Source of the DNA: an uncultured Bacteroidota bacterium
GTDB taxonomy: Bacteria; Bacteroidota; Bacteroidia; Bacteroidales; P3
NCBI GenBank assembly: GCA_902784865.1
Contig: CACZWL010000002.1
Span: 62,001 to 126,000 of the forward strand
Direction: 5' to 3'
DNA length: 64,000 bases
Below the pieces are notes generated by a model. That model was not told the origin of the DNA, made no database searches, and worked only from the letters and a program-made list of their open reading frames with translations. This document shows positions 34,933 to 44,182 of the stretch, piece by piece. The translations under genes were made by a program, and so were the position numbers. Within the stretch, counting starts at the first letter, position 1. Every line of letters starts with the position of its first letter.

Positions 34933-35934
34933 TTACCAGAGGTTGCCATTGTTGTCGTGGGACTCGATGCCGCCGAGGTTCATGAAGAATTTCATTCCCT
35001 CGCCGGTGAGGGTGGCGGTGGCGGAGACGTACTGGTTTCGTGCGATGGCTTGCGTCAGCGTGTAGTCGGCGCTGTAGGTGAAGGATGACCAGTTCGAGGT
35101 TTGGGCGGTGGTAAGACGGTTCTTTCCGTACAGGGTGAGGGTCAGCGTGGCGTCTTTTTTCACCCGCGGTGTGGGGACGGGGATGGTCATCGGAACGTTA
35201 CTTACTATGTTGTTGTTGGGGTTGAGGTGCACGCTGACGTTCTTGCGGCCCGGATACAAGGAAGACTCAACCCAAGCCTGCGATATCACATTGTAGAGAC
35301 TGCCGTTACGGAATTCGACGGCGAACTCGCCGCTCAAGTCACCTGCGGTTCCATTTCCATCATTGCTGATTGTGAACCTCACGGAGTCGATCTTCACCTG
35401 TCCGATGTTGCCCATCTGGCCGGTGGCCTGGTTGTCGATGGTGAGGCCTATCACCGCGCCCACGTGGTAGAATTTGAGACGGGTGCTGGAAAGTTTCTCA
35501 AAGGCCACCATCGGGATGTTGATTTTGTCCGGACTGGCAGGGTTGTAATCGTACTTGCGCGGGAATATCACGCGCACTGTTCTATTGATATAATTGCCAC
35601 TGACTGTCCCATTGAAGCTTTGGAGGTCCCGCGCCTGCAGGCTAGCCGGGAAGAAGGCGGTGTAGCTGTTGCCGTCCTGGGGGAACTGCACATCGGCCCA
35701 GTGGTAGCCGCCGGAGCCGTCGGAGGCCAGCGCGTAGGACTGGTTGTTGATTTTGACGATGTCGCCCTCCTCGAAATAGGTGTAGCGGTCGCTGCCGAGA
35801 GTCATCTTGGCGCCTGCGGTTTCGGTGGCGACCTCCAGGCGTACGGTCTGCGGCACGTCGTCGGTGCAAGCCGCCATGGGGAGCATGGCCGCTGCCAGGG
35901 CCATGCCGAGGAATATCTTGTTGTGTTTCTTCAT
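34933..35934 (-). CDS. Fimbrillin-like lipoprotein (middle)
   Basis: 333 residues with lipobox MAAC at about residue 23 and a fimbrillin-like beta fold (YFEEGDIVKINNQSYAL, YTAFFPASL, INIPMVAFEKLSSTRLKFYHVGAVIGLTI). It ends in a short Asn-Gly-Asn-Leu-Trp tail reminiscent of the small protein at 37067. It shares an operon with both neighbours and presumably the same surface structure. Confidence 0.72.
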   Translation of the reverse strand: MKKHNKIFLGMALAAAMLPMAACTDDVPQTVRLEVATETAGAKMTLGSDRYTYFEEGDIVKINNQSYALASDGSGGYHWADVQFPQDGNSYTAFFPASLQARDLQSFNGTVSGNYINRTVRVIFPRKYDYNPASPDKINIPMVAFEKLSSTRLKFYHVGAVIGLTIDNQATGQMGNIGQVKIDSVRFTISNDGNGTAGDLSGEFAVEFRNGSLYNVISQAWVESSLYPGRKNVSVHLNPNNNIVSNVPMTIPVPTPRVKKDATLTLTLYGKNRLTTAQTSNWSSFTYSADYTLTQAIARNQYVSATATLTGEGMKFFMNLGGIESHDNNGNLW

Positions 35935-35968
35935 TGCGTTGTTTCCTTTCGTTTGTGGATGGGGGTAA

Positions 35969-37030
35969 TTAAAAGCTGATGCTGGGACCTTCGCCGAATT
36001 GCTGGCCGGTGCTCAGACCGCTGCCGTAGGGTTTGAGGTCGACGGTTCCCACGGCAGTGCCGTCGAGGGTGATGGGTGCAGTGAAGTAGGCGCCGGCGGG
36101 GAGGTGCCGTGTGAGGCTGGCGGTACGGGTGTAGTGGATGGGGGCGTTGTTCGCAAAGCCATATACGTGGAAGGTGAGTTCGGGGAGGCCTTCGGCGTTG
36201 GCAAGGCAGTCGGTCGGGGACAAGGCGACAGGGAAGTTTAAGGTGGTGCCGGGGGTGAATATGTTTTCGTAATAGGAGTAGTAGGCCGCACTCGGTAGCT
36301 TGAGAATCACTTTTTTATACTCATTGGCCTGTGAGTGGTTCCCATTATAAAATTCCGGTGCGGTTGCCTCCGCGCCACCGGGGTACATAATCAACCTGCG
36401 GTTGCCACTGATGTTCAGGTTGGAAGTAACGACGATGGAGTCTATATGTAGTCTGACATCACCGGAGAAACCGTTGGTCAGCCGCACATCGATTACCGAG
36501 CCGATGGGGCGCATATAAAGGCGATTCGAGCCGATGCCCTTCATGGCCACCAGCGGAATAGATTCGGCGGAGTAGTGTCCTGCTGACAGAATTATGCAAC
36601 GTTGCTCCTGTGGAATACGAACATTGGCGAAAAACACCTCCATGTTCGATAAATGAGGTTCTGAAACATCAAGGTCTCCGAGGATAAGGTCTTTGGGGTA
36701 ACACGCCGCAATATAGTAATCTCTGAAAGCCGGAGGGAAAGACGCTGGGGTTGTTCCGCTAGTTTCAGAAAGATAGGCGTCGCGCCCCGACGATGTGTAT
36801 CTGATTGGGTGTACGGCAGCATTTCCCATGCCCCATATAATTTTGACCAAATCACCGTTATTCCAGTAGGTGCTGCCGTCCGAAAGGAGGACTTTGCTGC
36901 CGTTGGCACCGGGCTGCTCGATGTCCAGGAATAGCATATTCTCCGTCTGAGGCTCCTCGGGGGTGCAGGCCGCCAGGAGGAGCAGTCCCGCCAGAAACAG
37001 GGGTAGGGTGTTTTTTATCTTGCTTCTCAT
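35969..37030 (-). CDS. Fimbrillin-like lipoprotein (first)
   Basis: About 353 residues from ATG 37030 (MRSKIKNTLPLFLAGLLLLAAC); an ATG 30 nt upstream is also possible. The domain has STYWNNGDLVKII, IPLVAMKGIGSNRLYMRPIGSVIDV and a carboxy-terminal GPSISF. It is paralogous in design to the two following lipoproteins, so the locus encodes three related surface subunits. Confidence 0.72.
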   Translation of the reverse strand: MRSKIKNTLPLFLAGLLLLAACTPEEPQTENMLFLDIEQPGANGSKVLLSDGSTYWNNGDLVKIIWGMGNAAVHPIRYTSSGRDAYLSETSGTTPASFPPAFRDYYIAACYPKDLILGDLDVSEPHLSNMEVFFANVRIPQEQRCIILSAGHYSAESIPLVAMKGIGSNRLYMRPIGSVIDVRLTNGFSGDVRLHIDSIVVTSNLNISGNRRLIMYPGGAEATAPEFYNGNHSQANEYKKVILKLPSAAYYSYYENIFTPGTTLNFPVALSPTDCLANAEGLPELTFHVYGFANNAPIHYTRTASLTRHLPAGAYFTAPITLDGTAVGTVDLKPYGSGLSTGQQFGEGPSISF

Positions 37031-37066
37031 TGTTGTAGTCTGTTTTGTTTGTGTTTCCATCGGGTT

Positions 37067-37255
37067 TTACCACTCCCAGATGCTGCCGTTGTCGGTCATG
37101 TCTTCGCCGGTCTTGGAGTATTCGCGCCCGAAGAAGGTACGCTTCTCCTCGCTGTTCACATTTAAGCTATCGGCGAATCCGCGTTCGGTACGGAAGCTGA
37201 CCGCCGTCAGGCGCGGCGCCTCGTAGCGTTGTTTCTCGTTGTCGTTTTGTTTCAT
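37067..37255 (-). CDS. Small cytoplasmic protein preceding fimbrillin-like genes
   Basis: 62 residues, no signal peptide: YEAPRLTAVSFRTERGFADS followed by a polar tail ending IWEW. Short proteins with a YExPxLxxxxFRTERGFA motif occur ahead of surface lipoprotein genes in Bacteroidales; the function is unknown. It is 36 nt before the first lipoprotein and the first gene after a long leader. Confidence 0.65.
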   Translation of the reverse strand: MKQNDNEKQRYEAPRLTAVSFRTERGFADSLNVNSEEKRTFFGREYSKTGEDMTDNGSIWEW

Positions 37256-37501
37256 GCGTTGTGTGTTTTTAGTTATTAATTATTTATGAATCATTGATTT
37301 TTGTCTACACGGCAAAACCGCCCCCGCCCCGCTGCATTGCAGGGGGAAGGGAATTGGGAAATAAAACAGTTCGGAAAGAGGACTACAAATCCCTACCAGG
37401 CGGAAATTCCAACTGGGATTAGCGTCGCAGGGGGGGGGTAATCTCCTCATTATCAGTATGTTATATGTGTTGCCTATCGTGGCAACCTGGTGGCAAAGAT
37501 A
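37256..37501 (-). promoter_or_regulatory. Promoter and 235-nt leader of the fimbrillin-like operon
   Basis: The minus strand reads TATCTTTGC at 37493-37501. The untranslated leader of about 235 nt contains a 9-C run (9 G on the plus strand, 37430-37438) and GC-rich blocks that can pair. A run in the leader could influence expression by slippage, but the frame is not affected. Confidence 0.5.
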
Positions 37502-37532
37502 CGGATTTTTTTTAATTGCCGGATTTTTTTTT

Positions 37533-38966
37533 TTACACTTCTTTCTTTTCGCTGTATACATCCAGCGCCACCACGGCGGCCGTGAAGGCCCAGAAGGGGA
37601 CCGATAGCTTGTCGGTGTCGAGGAAGTTGTTGAACACGCCGTGGGCGTAGTAGGTCAGCAGCGCCAGCGTGAAGGCCAGCGCCATACGCCCCACGGTGGG
37701 GTCCTTGGCCGTGCGGTAGACGCGCACACCGGTGGCGAAGGTGGTGAGAAACAGCGCTATAGTCAGCAGCGCCCCCAGCACGCCCTGCTCGGTCAGCGGC
37801 CCTATGTATTCGCTGTGGGCGTTGCCCAGGTCGCCGGCGTTGGTGCTGATGGTGCTCTTCTGGTAGCTCCGCTGGTAGCTGCCGTAGAGGAACTGGTATG
37901 TTCCTGGACCAGTGCCCATTACGGGGTGCTCCTCCCACATGCGGAAGGCCGAGGCCCAGCGGTTCAGGCGCTCCAGGTTCGACGCGTCGGTCGATATGTT
38001 CGAGATGCTCTTCACCTGGTCGGCAAGCGTGTAGGACGAATCCTGCGTGTTCTTCCCCAGCTTGTAGAGCACGTCGCCCTGGTGCAGGAAGAAGAGGCCC
38101 ACGGCTAAGCCGAAGAGCGCCAGCATCCACTTCATTTTCATGCCGGTACGTATCAGCAGGTAGACCCCCATCGCGCCCACCACGCTGATCCATGCCGCGC
38201 GGCAGTAGGAGAGGAAGAGGCCCGTGCCGAGGATGGCCAGCAGCGCCAGCGCCGCCAGCCGCAGCCAGCCCCGTGTGGCGCGGGAAAAGAGGTAGTGCAC
38301 GGCCACCGGGATGAACAGCGCCAGCACGCACCCGTAGGCCGTGTGGTCGTTGTAGAAAGGCCGCATCACGCGGTGCAGCGTCTGCAGGTCGCTGAAGTTG
38401 CCCAGCGTCTTGGCCGTCGTTATCATGGCCACTATGGCCAGCCCCGCCGCGTAGGCGGCATAGAAATGGCCTATGCGGTCGCGGCGGCTGAACATGTGGG
38501 CCGTGGCATAGAAGAAAGGCACCACGAACCACACCCTGGCCAGCGTGTATTTGATTGAGGCCAAGGGTATTTCGGATGTCAGCGAGGTGATGAGCATCCA
38601 CACGATGGTGGCCACTGTCAGCAGGCTCACCGGGTGCCTCATCACCCGTGTGTCGGTGCTTTTGGCTACCAGCATGCGGAACAGGACGATGGCAGTGCAG
38701 AGTATCATCATCGGCTCGACGGGGACCGAAAGCTCCATGCCGTCGAGCAGCGCCACGTTGATGGCAAAGGGCGTCAGCAGCGCCATGAGCAGCAGCGCCT
38801 CGTCGAGTCGCGTCACCATGAGCCACACCACTATCAGCCCTGCGGGCAGCAGCAGCGGCAGGTAGTTGTCGGAGCCGACGGCCTGCACGGCATACAACGC
38901 TATGAAAACCAGCGTCGCCGCCACGGCAAGCACCACGCCCGCGTTCCGCTTGATCCACTCGGCCAT
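37533..38966 (-). CDS. O-antigen ligase/polymerase-like membrane protein
   Basis: About 477 residues from ATG 38966, which overlaps the wzz-like stop (TGATG). Ten or more membrane helices and a large loop with the Wzy_C/WaaL-type pattern NRWASAFRMWEEHPVMGTGPGTY...NAHSEYIGPLTEQG, including the conserved histidine. It should link or polymerise surface polysaccharide at the periplasmic face. Its partner Wzz is encoded directly upstream. Confidence 0.82.
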   Translation of the reverse strand: MAEWIKRNAGVVLAVAATLVFIALYAVQAVGSDNYLPLLLPAGLIVVWLMVTRLDEALLLMALLTPFAINVALLDGMELSVPVEPMMILCTAIVLFRMLVAKSTDTRVMRHPVSLLTVATIVWMLITSLTSEIPLASIKYTLARVWFVVPFFYATAHMFSRRDRIGHFYAAYAAGLAIVAMITTAKTLGNFSDLQTLHRVMRPFYNDHTAYGCVLALFIPVAVHYLFSRATRGWLRLAALALLAILGTGLFLSYCRAAWISVVGAMGVYLLIRTGMKMKWMLALFGLAVGLFFLHQGDVLYKLGKNTQDSSYTLADQVKSISNISTDASNLERLNRWASAFRMWEEHPVMGTGPGTYQFLYGSYQRSYQKSTISTNAGDLGNAHSEYIGPLTEQGVLGALLTIALFLTTFATGVRVYRTAKDPTVGRMALAFTLALLTYYAHGVFNNFLDTDKLSVPFWAFTAAVVALDVYSEKKEV

Positions 38967-39826
38967 CAATCCTCTTTCTTGGCGAATATCAGCAGTAGGA
39001 AGGCGCACACCAGCACCGCGCCGAGGCTGCCGCCGAGCACGATGAGGAGACGCTTGGGATAGGCTTTCTTGTCGGCGGGAACGGCCTCGTCGACCATATA
39101 TTTGTAGCTGACGGCCAGGTCTTTATCCACGCGCGTCTGCGTGGCGCGCGTCTGCAGGTCGGCCAGCTGCTTGCAGCGGTCGGCAATCAGTTCGGTGCGC
39201 CATTGCGCCCCCTTGGCCTCGGCGCTCATCGAGTCGAGCTCGGCTTCCATCGAGCGGCATACGCCGGCCATCACTTCCGCTGCCGACTCGGCGCGGTCGT
39301 GGTGTATCTCGCGGCACAGCGTGTCGTACAGCATGGCCATGTAGTTGGCCATGTCGGCAGCCATCTGCGGGTCTTTGTCCATCACGCTGATTCCCACGCC
39401 CATATACTCCGTGCGTTTGAAGGTGACGTTGCTTTTGAACTCCGTCTCCAGGCGGAACTGGCGGTGCGGATGGTCGGCCGGTATCTCGTAGTGCTCGCCA
39501 AGGTTAAAACGTTCGCACACAGCGTTCTGTAAGCGCTTCGAGTTCAGGATCTGCATCGCGTACTCGCAATCGCGCTCGCTGCCGTAGTCCATGAAGTCCA
39601 TCGAGTAGTGGTAGCTCATGATGGCTTTCGACAGGCGGTTCGAGTTCGACGGGAAGATGACGGCAGTCGACTTGTAGAGCGGCGTAATCAGCATCGACAC
39701 AGCCACCGATACGGCAGCCGCCACAAGGAACACCGCCGTCAGCACCTTCCACCAGCGGCGGAAAAACTTCAGCGCCACCGCGTGGTCGAATCCGTTGCCC
39801 AGTCCATTCTTTTCTTCTTGCATCAT
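38966..39826 (-). CDS. Wzz/GNVR-type chain-length determinant protein
   Basis: 286 residues with two membrane helices (about 28-50 and 258-280) and a periplasmic coiled-coil-rich region. PLYKSTAVIFPSNS near the first helix and DKKAYPKRLLIVLGG before the second fit the Wzz family. It regulates the length of polysaccharide chains, consistent with the adjacent ligase/polymerase gene. Confidence 0.85.
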   Translation of the reverse strand: MMQEEKNGLGNGFDHAVALKFFRRWWKVLTAVFLVAAAVSVAVSMLITPLYKSTAVIFPSNSNRLSKAIMSYHYSMDFMDYGSERDCEYAMQILNSKRLQNAVCERFNLGEHYEIPADHPHRQFRLETEFKSNVTFKRTEYMGVGISVMDKDPQMAADMANYMAMLYDTLCREIHHDRAESAAEVMAGVCRSMEAELDSMSAEAKGAQWRTELIADRCKQLADLQTRATQTRVDKDLAVSYKYMVDEAVPADKKAYPKRLLIVLGGSLGAVLVCAFLLLIFAKKED

Positions 39827-39978
39827 ATTGTCTGTTATTGTTTACTTCTTTAATAAATATATTATACGCCATTAACGACGCCTGCCCCCTTTTATTGTCC
39901 GACCCGACGAAAAAAAAGCCACTGCCCGCTCAGCCCCCCCTCGTGCCCATTCCCCTAGCCGATACCTGCCATATACCT

Positions 39979-40080
39979 ACCAAGGAAGAAGAGGATAGGG
40001 GCAACATGCTGATAACCACCTGTTTTCGAACGGCCGATTTTTGCCCTTTTTCCATTTTTTGAACCAAAAAAATCCGCCTC
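39979..40080 (+). repeat. Dispersed ~100-nt element, copy 4 (degenerate)
   Basis: Begins directly after an ATACCTACC motif, then GAAGAAGAGGATAGGGG, GATAACCACCTG, CGGCCGATTTTTG and T-run/A-run tail. It is the most diverged of the four copies and joins two of the repeat families seen in the window. Confidence 0.55.
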
Positions 40081-40138
40081 TGTACCAGGTTGATTATGAG
40101 CGCCTTGAAGTAAAAATACAAAAAAAATGCAAAAAAAT

Positions 40139-40194
40139 TTTGTCAGTTTCAAAAAGTGTACTACTTTTGCAGTGTACTAGTCAACTAGTACACT
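40139..40194 (+). promoter_or_regulatory. Promoter with 24-bp palindromic operator at +1
   Basis: TTTG (40139-40142), 19 nt, TACTTTTGC (40162-40170): an ideal Bacteroidetes promoter. It is followed without a gap by a perfect palindrome with 11-bp arms (AGTGTACTAGT at 40171-40181 and its complement at 40184-40194, 2-nt centre), which covers the transcription start. The TGTACTA/TAGTACA half-sites resemble those bound by YtrA-type GntR repressors, and a YtrA-like gene ends this operon. Confidence 0.8.
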
Positions 40195-40229
40195 AGTAAT
40201 ATAATACAAATTATAAATTGATAACCAAT

Positions 40230-42659
40230 ATGTTAAGCAAAAAGACACTCCTCGCGCTCCTGCTGTCGATTTTCGTGGCACTGCCCTCGCTTGCCCAGAG
40301 CTTCTCCGTCAGCGGCCGCGTGGCCGACCGCTCCACCGGCGAGCCCATGCCCTTCGTCAACGTCGCCCTCATGCGCACGCACGATACCATATTTATGCGT
40401 GGCGCCACGACGGACGTAAAGGGCCGCTTCGAGATTGAGGATGTGGCCCCCGGGCAGTACCTGCTGCAGGCCTCCTTCGTGGGCTATGAGACGGTTCTAG
40501 AAAAACTAGAAATTCTAGAGAATCTAGAAAATCTAGACCTCAAGCTGCGCCCGGGCACCACGCTGGCCGAGGTCGAGGTGGTGGCCGAGAAGCCCCTCTA
40601 CGCCATGGATGGCGAGAAGAACCTCTACAACACCGCCGAGGACCCCTCCATACAGACCGGCACCGCCAGCGACGCCCTTCAGAACGCCCCCGGGGTGGAG
40701 GTGGACGCCGAGGGCAACATCACGCTGCGCGGCGTGTCGAGCGTCGAGATCTGGATCAACGACCAGCCCAGCCATATGAACGAGGAGGCCCTGAAGCAGT
40801 ACATCAAGACCCTGCCCGCCAACGCCATCGAGCGCATCGAGGTCATCACCAACCCCTCGGCGCGCTACTCCACCACCGGCGGCGTCATCAACATCGTCAC
40901 CAACCAAAAGGTGACCCGCAACGAGTTCCTCAGCCTCGGCTTCCGCGCCAACACCATGCCGAGCTTCTCGCCCTGGGCTTCGTATGTCTACGCCAACGAG
41001 AAGTTCGACATGAACATCTACGTCAACGCCAACTACTCGCACCACGACAGCTATGCCGACGGCACCAGCGCCCTGCTTCGCGCCCCCGGCGACACGGCCC
41101 GCTTCCAGTCGCACCGCGACACCACAGAGAGCAACAACTTCGGCGGCTACACTGGCGTGAACCTCAACTGGAACATCACCGACAAGACCCGCCTCTCCAC
41201 CTGGGCCGGCATCTACCCCTACTGGGGCCGCAGCCACAGCACTGTCGACCTCGACTACTTCGAGTACCCCTCGACCCATAACCTCGGCTACCGCTACACG
41301 CACGACAATGACGACGGCTTCTTCTGGGGCGGCTACATGGGCGCCTGGCTCGAGCACCGCTTCGACAGCACCGGCCGCAAACTCTCCTTCTCGCTCAACG
41401 GCAACACCTCCAGCAACAGCGGCACCAGCACCAGCTCGTTCGTCTATCGCGACCCGCTGCGCGACACCCTCTTCCGCCGCGACTATACGCTGCGCCGCAA
41501 CCCCACCATCGGCTTCAACCTCGACTATGCCCACCCCCTGAAGAACGACTGGGAGCTGGCCGCGGGCCTGGCTGGCAGCACCGGTGGGGGCAGCCTGAGG
41601 CAGACGATGGACACCCTGGCCGCCGGCCAGTATGAGCGCGTCCTCTTGCGCTCGCATGAAGGGGAGGAGCGCGGTACGGACCTGGCCCTCTACGCCACCG
41701 CCCAAAAGCGCTGGGGCGGCTTCACCGCCAAGCTGGGTCTGCGCGCCGAAAGTGCCTGGCCGCGCAGCACGTGGAACTATGCCGACGGCACCGGCACCTC
41801 CGAGGTGGACACCTCGTTCTTCGGCCTCGTGCCCAGCCTCCACCTGAGCTACCAGACCAAGACTTTCACCTCCTACAGCCTCTCCTACACCCTCCGCCAC
41901 ACCAATCCCGGCTCCACCAAGCTCAACCGCTTTGTATTTTACGATGAATACCGCTACGAGACCGGCAATCCCAACCTGCTGCGCACCTACACGCACAACC
42001 TGGAGGCTGCCTGGAGCAAGTACATCATGGGCTTCGGCATGCTCAACCTCAGCGCCTACTTCCGCGCCAACACCGACGAGATAGGCTCGGTGCCTGCCGC
42101 TGGCTACGCCCCCGCTTATTTCCCCGACACCCAGCTGGTCAACTACTCCTTCCCCGACAACATCGGCTCCAGCCACACCGAGGGCCTGGAGGCCAACGTC
42201 ACCTACCGCCCCAGCGGCTTCTTCAATGTCCGTCTCAACGCCTCGGTGTTCAACTACGCCTACAATTACGACGGTTTCAGCGACAACCGCTGGAGCTGGA
42301 GCGCCCGCTTGAATGTGTGGGCCAAGCTGTGGAACAAGCTGGAGGTCTTCGCCAATGCCCACTACTCCTCGCCGCGCCTGGGCCTCTACAGCCTCTCGGT
42401 GGCCAACAAGGGCGTCGACCTCGGCTGCTCGGCCGACTTCCTGGACCGCAAGCTCTCGGTCTACTTCAACGTCAACGACATCTTCGGCATGGCCGAGTGG
42501 GGCGAAAACACCACCGCCCCGCAGTACCAGACCACCGGCAGCCAGCAGTTCGACTCGCGCTTCGTCAGCCTCGGCCTCACCTGGCGCATCGGCAAGATGG
42601 AGCTCGAAAGCAAAGCCCGCCAAGGGGCCACCGACACAGGAAACACACCGCAGATGTAG
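40230..42659 (+). CDS. TonB-dependent/outer-membrane beta-barrel receptor with carboxypeptidase-like domain
   Basis: About 809 residues from ATG 40230 (a TTG 12 nt upstream is in frame). Signal peptide ending PSLAQ; N-terminal CarbopepD_reg domain (FSVSGRVADRSTGEPMPFVNV); plug (ASDALQNAPGVEVDAEGNITLRG, NAIERIEVITNPSARYSTTGG); and a barrel of the OMP_b-brl_3 type. A short AT-rich repeat at 40497-40538 encodes LEKLEILENLENLDL between domain one and the plug. First gene of the YtrA-linked operon, so an import or sensing role for an envelope-active ligand is plausible. Confidence 0.85.
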   Translation: MLSKKTLLALLLSIFVALPSLAQSFSVSGRVADRSTGEPMPFVNVALMRTHDTIFMRGATTDVKGRFEIEDVAPGQYLLQASFVGYETVLEKLEILENLENLDLKLRPGTTLAEVEVVAEKPLYAMDGEKNLYNTAEDPSIQTGTASDALQNAPGVEVDAEGNITLRGVSSVEIWINDQPSHMNEEALKQYIKTLPANAIERIEVITNPSARYSTTGGVINIVTNQKVTRNEFLSLGFRANTMPSFSPWASYVYANEKFDMNIYVNANYSHHDSYADGTSALLRAPGDTARFQSHRDTTESNNFGGYTGVNLNWNITDKTRLSTWAGIYPYWGRSHSTVDLDYFEYPSTHNLGYRYTHDNDDGFFWGGYMGAWLEHRFDSTGRKLSFSLNGNTSSNSGTSTSSFVYRDPLRDTLFRRDYTLRRNPTIGFNLDYAHPLKNDWELAAGLAGSTGGGSLRQTMDTLAAGQYERVLLRSHEGEERGTDLALYATAQKRWGGFTAKLGLRAESAWPRSTWNYADGTGTSEVDTSFFGLVPSLHLSYQTKTFTSYSLSYTLRHTNPGSTKLNRFVFYDEYRYETGNPNLLRTYTHNLEAAWSKYIMGFGMLNLSAYFRANTDEIGSVPAAGYAPAYFPDTQLVNYSFPDNIGSSHTEGLEANVTYRPSGFFNVRLNASVFNYAYNYDGFSDNRWSWSARLNVWAKLWNKLEVFANAHYSSPRLGLYSLSVANKGVDLGCSADFLDRKLSVYFNVNDIFGMAEWGENTTAPQYQTTGSQQFDSRFVSLGLTWRIGKMELESKARQGATDTGNTPQM

Positions 42660-42660
42660 T

Positions 42661-42819
42661 GGCCTCACCCCCCGACCCCCTCTCCTTTCAAGAGAGGGGG
42701 AGGGGATGGCAAGAAAAGAAAGCAACAAGTATAAGTAATGTTTAACCAATAAACAAACCAGGGCCAGGTTCCCGACTCTCCCCCTCTCTTGAAAGGAGAG
42801 GGGGCAGGGGGGTGAGGCC
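42661..42819. mobile_element. MITE-like inverted-repeat element, copy 1
   Basis: Terminal inverted repeats of about 40 bp (GGCCTCACCCCCC..., two mismatches), each also containing its own CCCCCTCTC/GAGAGGGGG hairpin, with about 80 bp between them. It starts 1 nt after the receptor stop and ends 3 nt before the ybjQ-like ATG. Nearly identical to 43141-43298. It has no ORF, so if mobile it depends on a transposase elsewhere. Confidence 0.75.
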
Positions 42820-42822
42820 GAA

Positions 42823-43140
42823 ATGATTATGAAACTAGTAACAGTAGAGACCCTTCAGGGTCAACGGTATGAAGAGCTCGGCGTGGTCACCGGAAGCACC
42901 ATACAGAGCAAGAACATGTTTGCCGACCTCGGCCAGGGGCTGAAAGGCATCATCGGCGGCGAGCTGAAGAGCTACACCGGCATGATGGAGAAAGCCCGCG
43001 CCCAGGCCACCCAGCGCATGGTCGACCAGGCCGTCCGCCTCGGTGCCGACGCCATCATCGGCGTCCGCTACACCACCAGCGCCATCATGGCCCAGGCCGC
43101 CGAAGTGCTGGTGTATGGTACAGCGGTGAAGTACAAATAG
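42823..43140 (+). CDS. UPF0145/YbjQ-family protein
   Basis: 105 residues (ATG 42823, or ATG 42829 giving MKLVTVETLQG). YbjQ family patterns: LGVVTGSTIQSKN, a central helix with AQATQRMVDQAVRLGADAIIGVRY and a C-terminal strand EVLVYGTAVKY. Such proteins form pentamers and were linked to heavy-metal binding without proof. The gene is framed by two copies of the same MITE-like element, as if it were carried or bracketed as a cassette. Confidence 0.85.
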   Translation: MIMKLVTVETLQGQRYEELGVVTGSTIQSKNMFADLGQGLKGIIGGELKSYTGMMEKARAQATQRMVDQAVRLGADAIIGVRYTTSAIMAQAAEVLVYGTAVKYK

Positions 43141-43298
43141 CCTCACCCCCCAGCCCCCCTCTCCTTTCAAGAGAGGGGGAGGGGACGGCAAAAAAAGAAA
43201 GCAACAAGTATAAGTAATGTTTAACCAATAAACAAACCAGGGCCAGGTTCCCGACTCTCCCCCTCTCTTGAAAGGAGAGGGGGCCGGGGGGTGAGGCC
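43141..43298. mobile_element. MITE-like inverted-repeat element, copy 2
   Basis: Second copy of 42661-42819, in the same orientation, starting directly after the ybjQ-like stop and ending 9 nt before the ABC ATPase ATG. The copies differ at only a few positions, so the duplication is recent or kept homogeneous by recombination. Confidence 0.75.
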
Positions 43299-43307
43299 GA
43301 TTTGATT

Positions 43308-44135
43308 ATGATTGAAATACGCAACCTTGACTTCAGCTACAAGAAGACCCCTGTCTTCAGCGACATCACGCTTTCGTTCCCCGAAGGCTCCATCTACGGC
43401 CTGCTCGGCGAGAACGGCGTGGGCAAGACCACCCTTTTGAAGCTCATCTGCGGCCTGCAGCGCCCCGCGAGCGGCACCTGCACCCTCGACGGGCAGACCT
43501 GCCACGACCGCCTCCCCTCCATGCTCCAGCGCATCGTCTTCCTCCCCGACGAGGTGATGCTGCCCGACAACTCGACCCCGCAGCGCTACGTCGACGAGCT
43601 GGCCCCGTTCTATCCCACCTTCTCGCAGGGCACCTTCCTCCGCCTGATGCAGGAGCTGGAGGTGGATGCCGACCGCAAGTTCCGCGAGATGAGCTTCGGA
43701 CAGCAGAAGAAGAGCCTCATCGCCGCCACCCTCAGCCTCGGCACCGACTACGTCCTCCTCGACGAGCCCACCAACGGCCTCGACATCCCGAGCAAGGCCC
43801 AGTTCCGCTCCATCCTCAGCCAGCGTGCCGACGAGCGCAGCACCATCATCATCTCCACCCACCAGGTGCGCGACGTGGAGAACCTCATCGACCCGATAGT
43901 CATCCTCTCCAACAACGCCGTGCTCCTCAACGCCAGCGTGCAGCGCATCACCGAGAAGCTCCGCTTCGAGTACGGCACCGATCAGCGCGCCGACGCCCTC
44001 TACAGCGAGATGCAGCCCGGCGGCTACCTCAACGTGGTGCCGAACACCGACGGCGCGGAGAGCCAGATCAACATCGAGGCGCTGTTCAATGCCGTGCTGC
44101 GTAACAAAAACACTTTCAGGGAGTTGTTTAAATGA
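43308..44135 (+). CDS. ABC transporter ATP-binding protein
   Basis: About 275 residues with Walker A GENGVGKTT, a signature region SFGQQKKSL (variant of LSGGQ), Walker B YVLLDEPTNGLD and the H-loop STHQVRD. It belongs to the ABC-2-type exporters frequently paired with YtrA regulators (YtrB-like). It would energise the two membrane proteins that follow. Confidence 0.92.
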   Translation: MIEIRNLDFSYKKTPVFSDITLSFPEGSIYGLLGENGVGKTTLLKLICGLQRPASGTCTLDGQTCHDRLPSMLQRIVFLPDEVMLPDNSTPQRYVDELAPFYPTFSQGTFLRLMQELEVDADRKFREMSFGQQKKSLIAATLSLGTDYVLLDEPTNGLDIPSKAQFRSILSQRADERSTIIISTHQVRDVENLIDPIVILSNNAVLLNASVQRITEKLRFEYGTDQRADALYSEMQPGGYLNVVPNTDGAESQINIEALFNAVLRNKNTFRELFK

Positions 44136-44182
44136 TATCCGTTAAAAGTATTCAACAGTGGGAAAATAAGGGAAAATAGCGG

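Noticed and set aside
40533..42749. 738-codon open frame antisense to the receptor gene
   Set aside because: Same codon-bias artefact; the sense frame encodes signal peptide, plug and barrel.
42661..43298. Insertion sequence or composite transposon
   Set aside because: No transposase gene or clear target duplication is present, so only a MITE-like label is justified.
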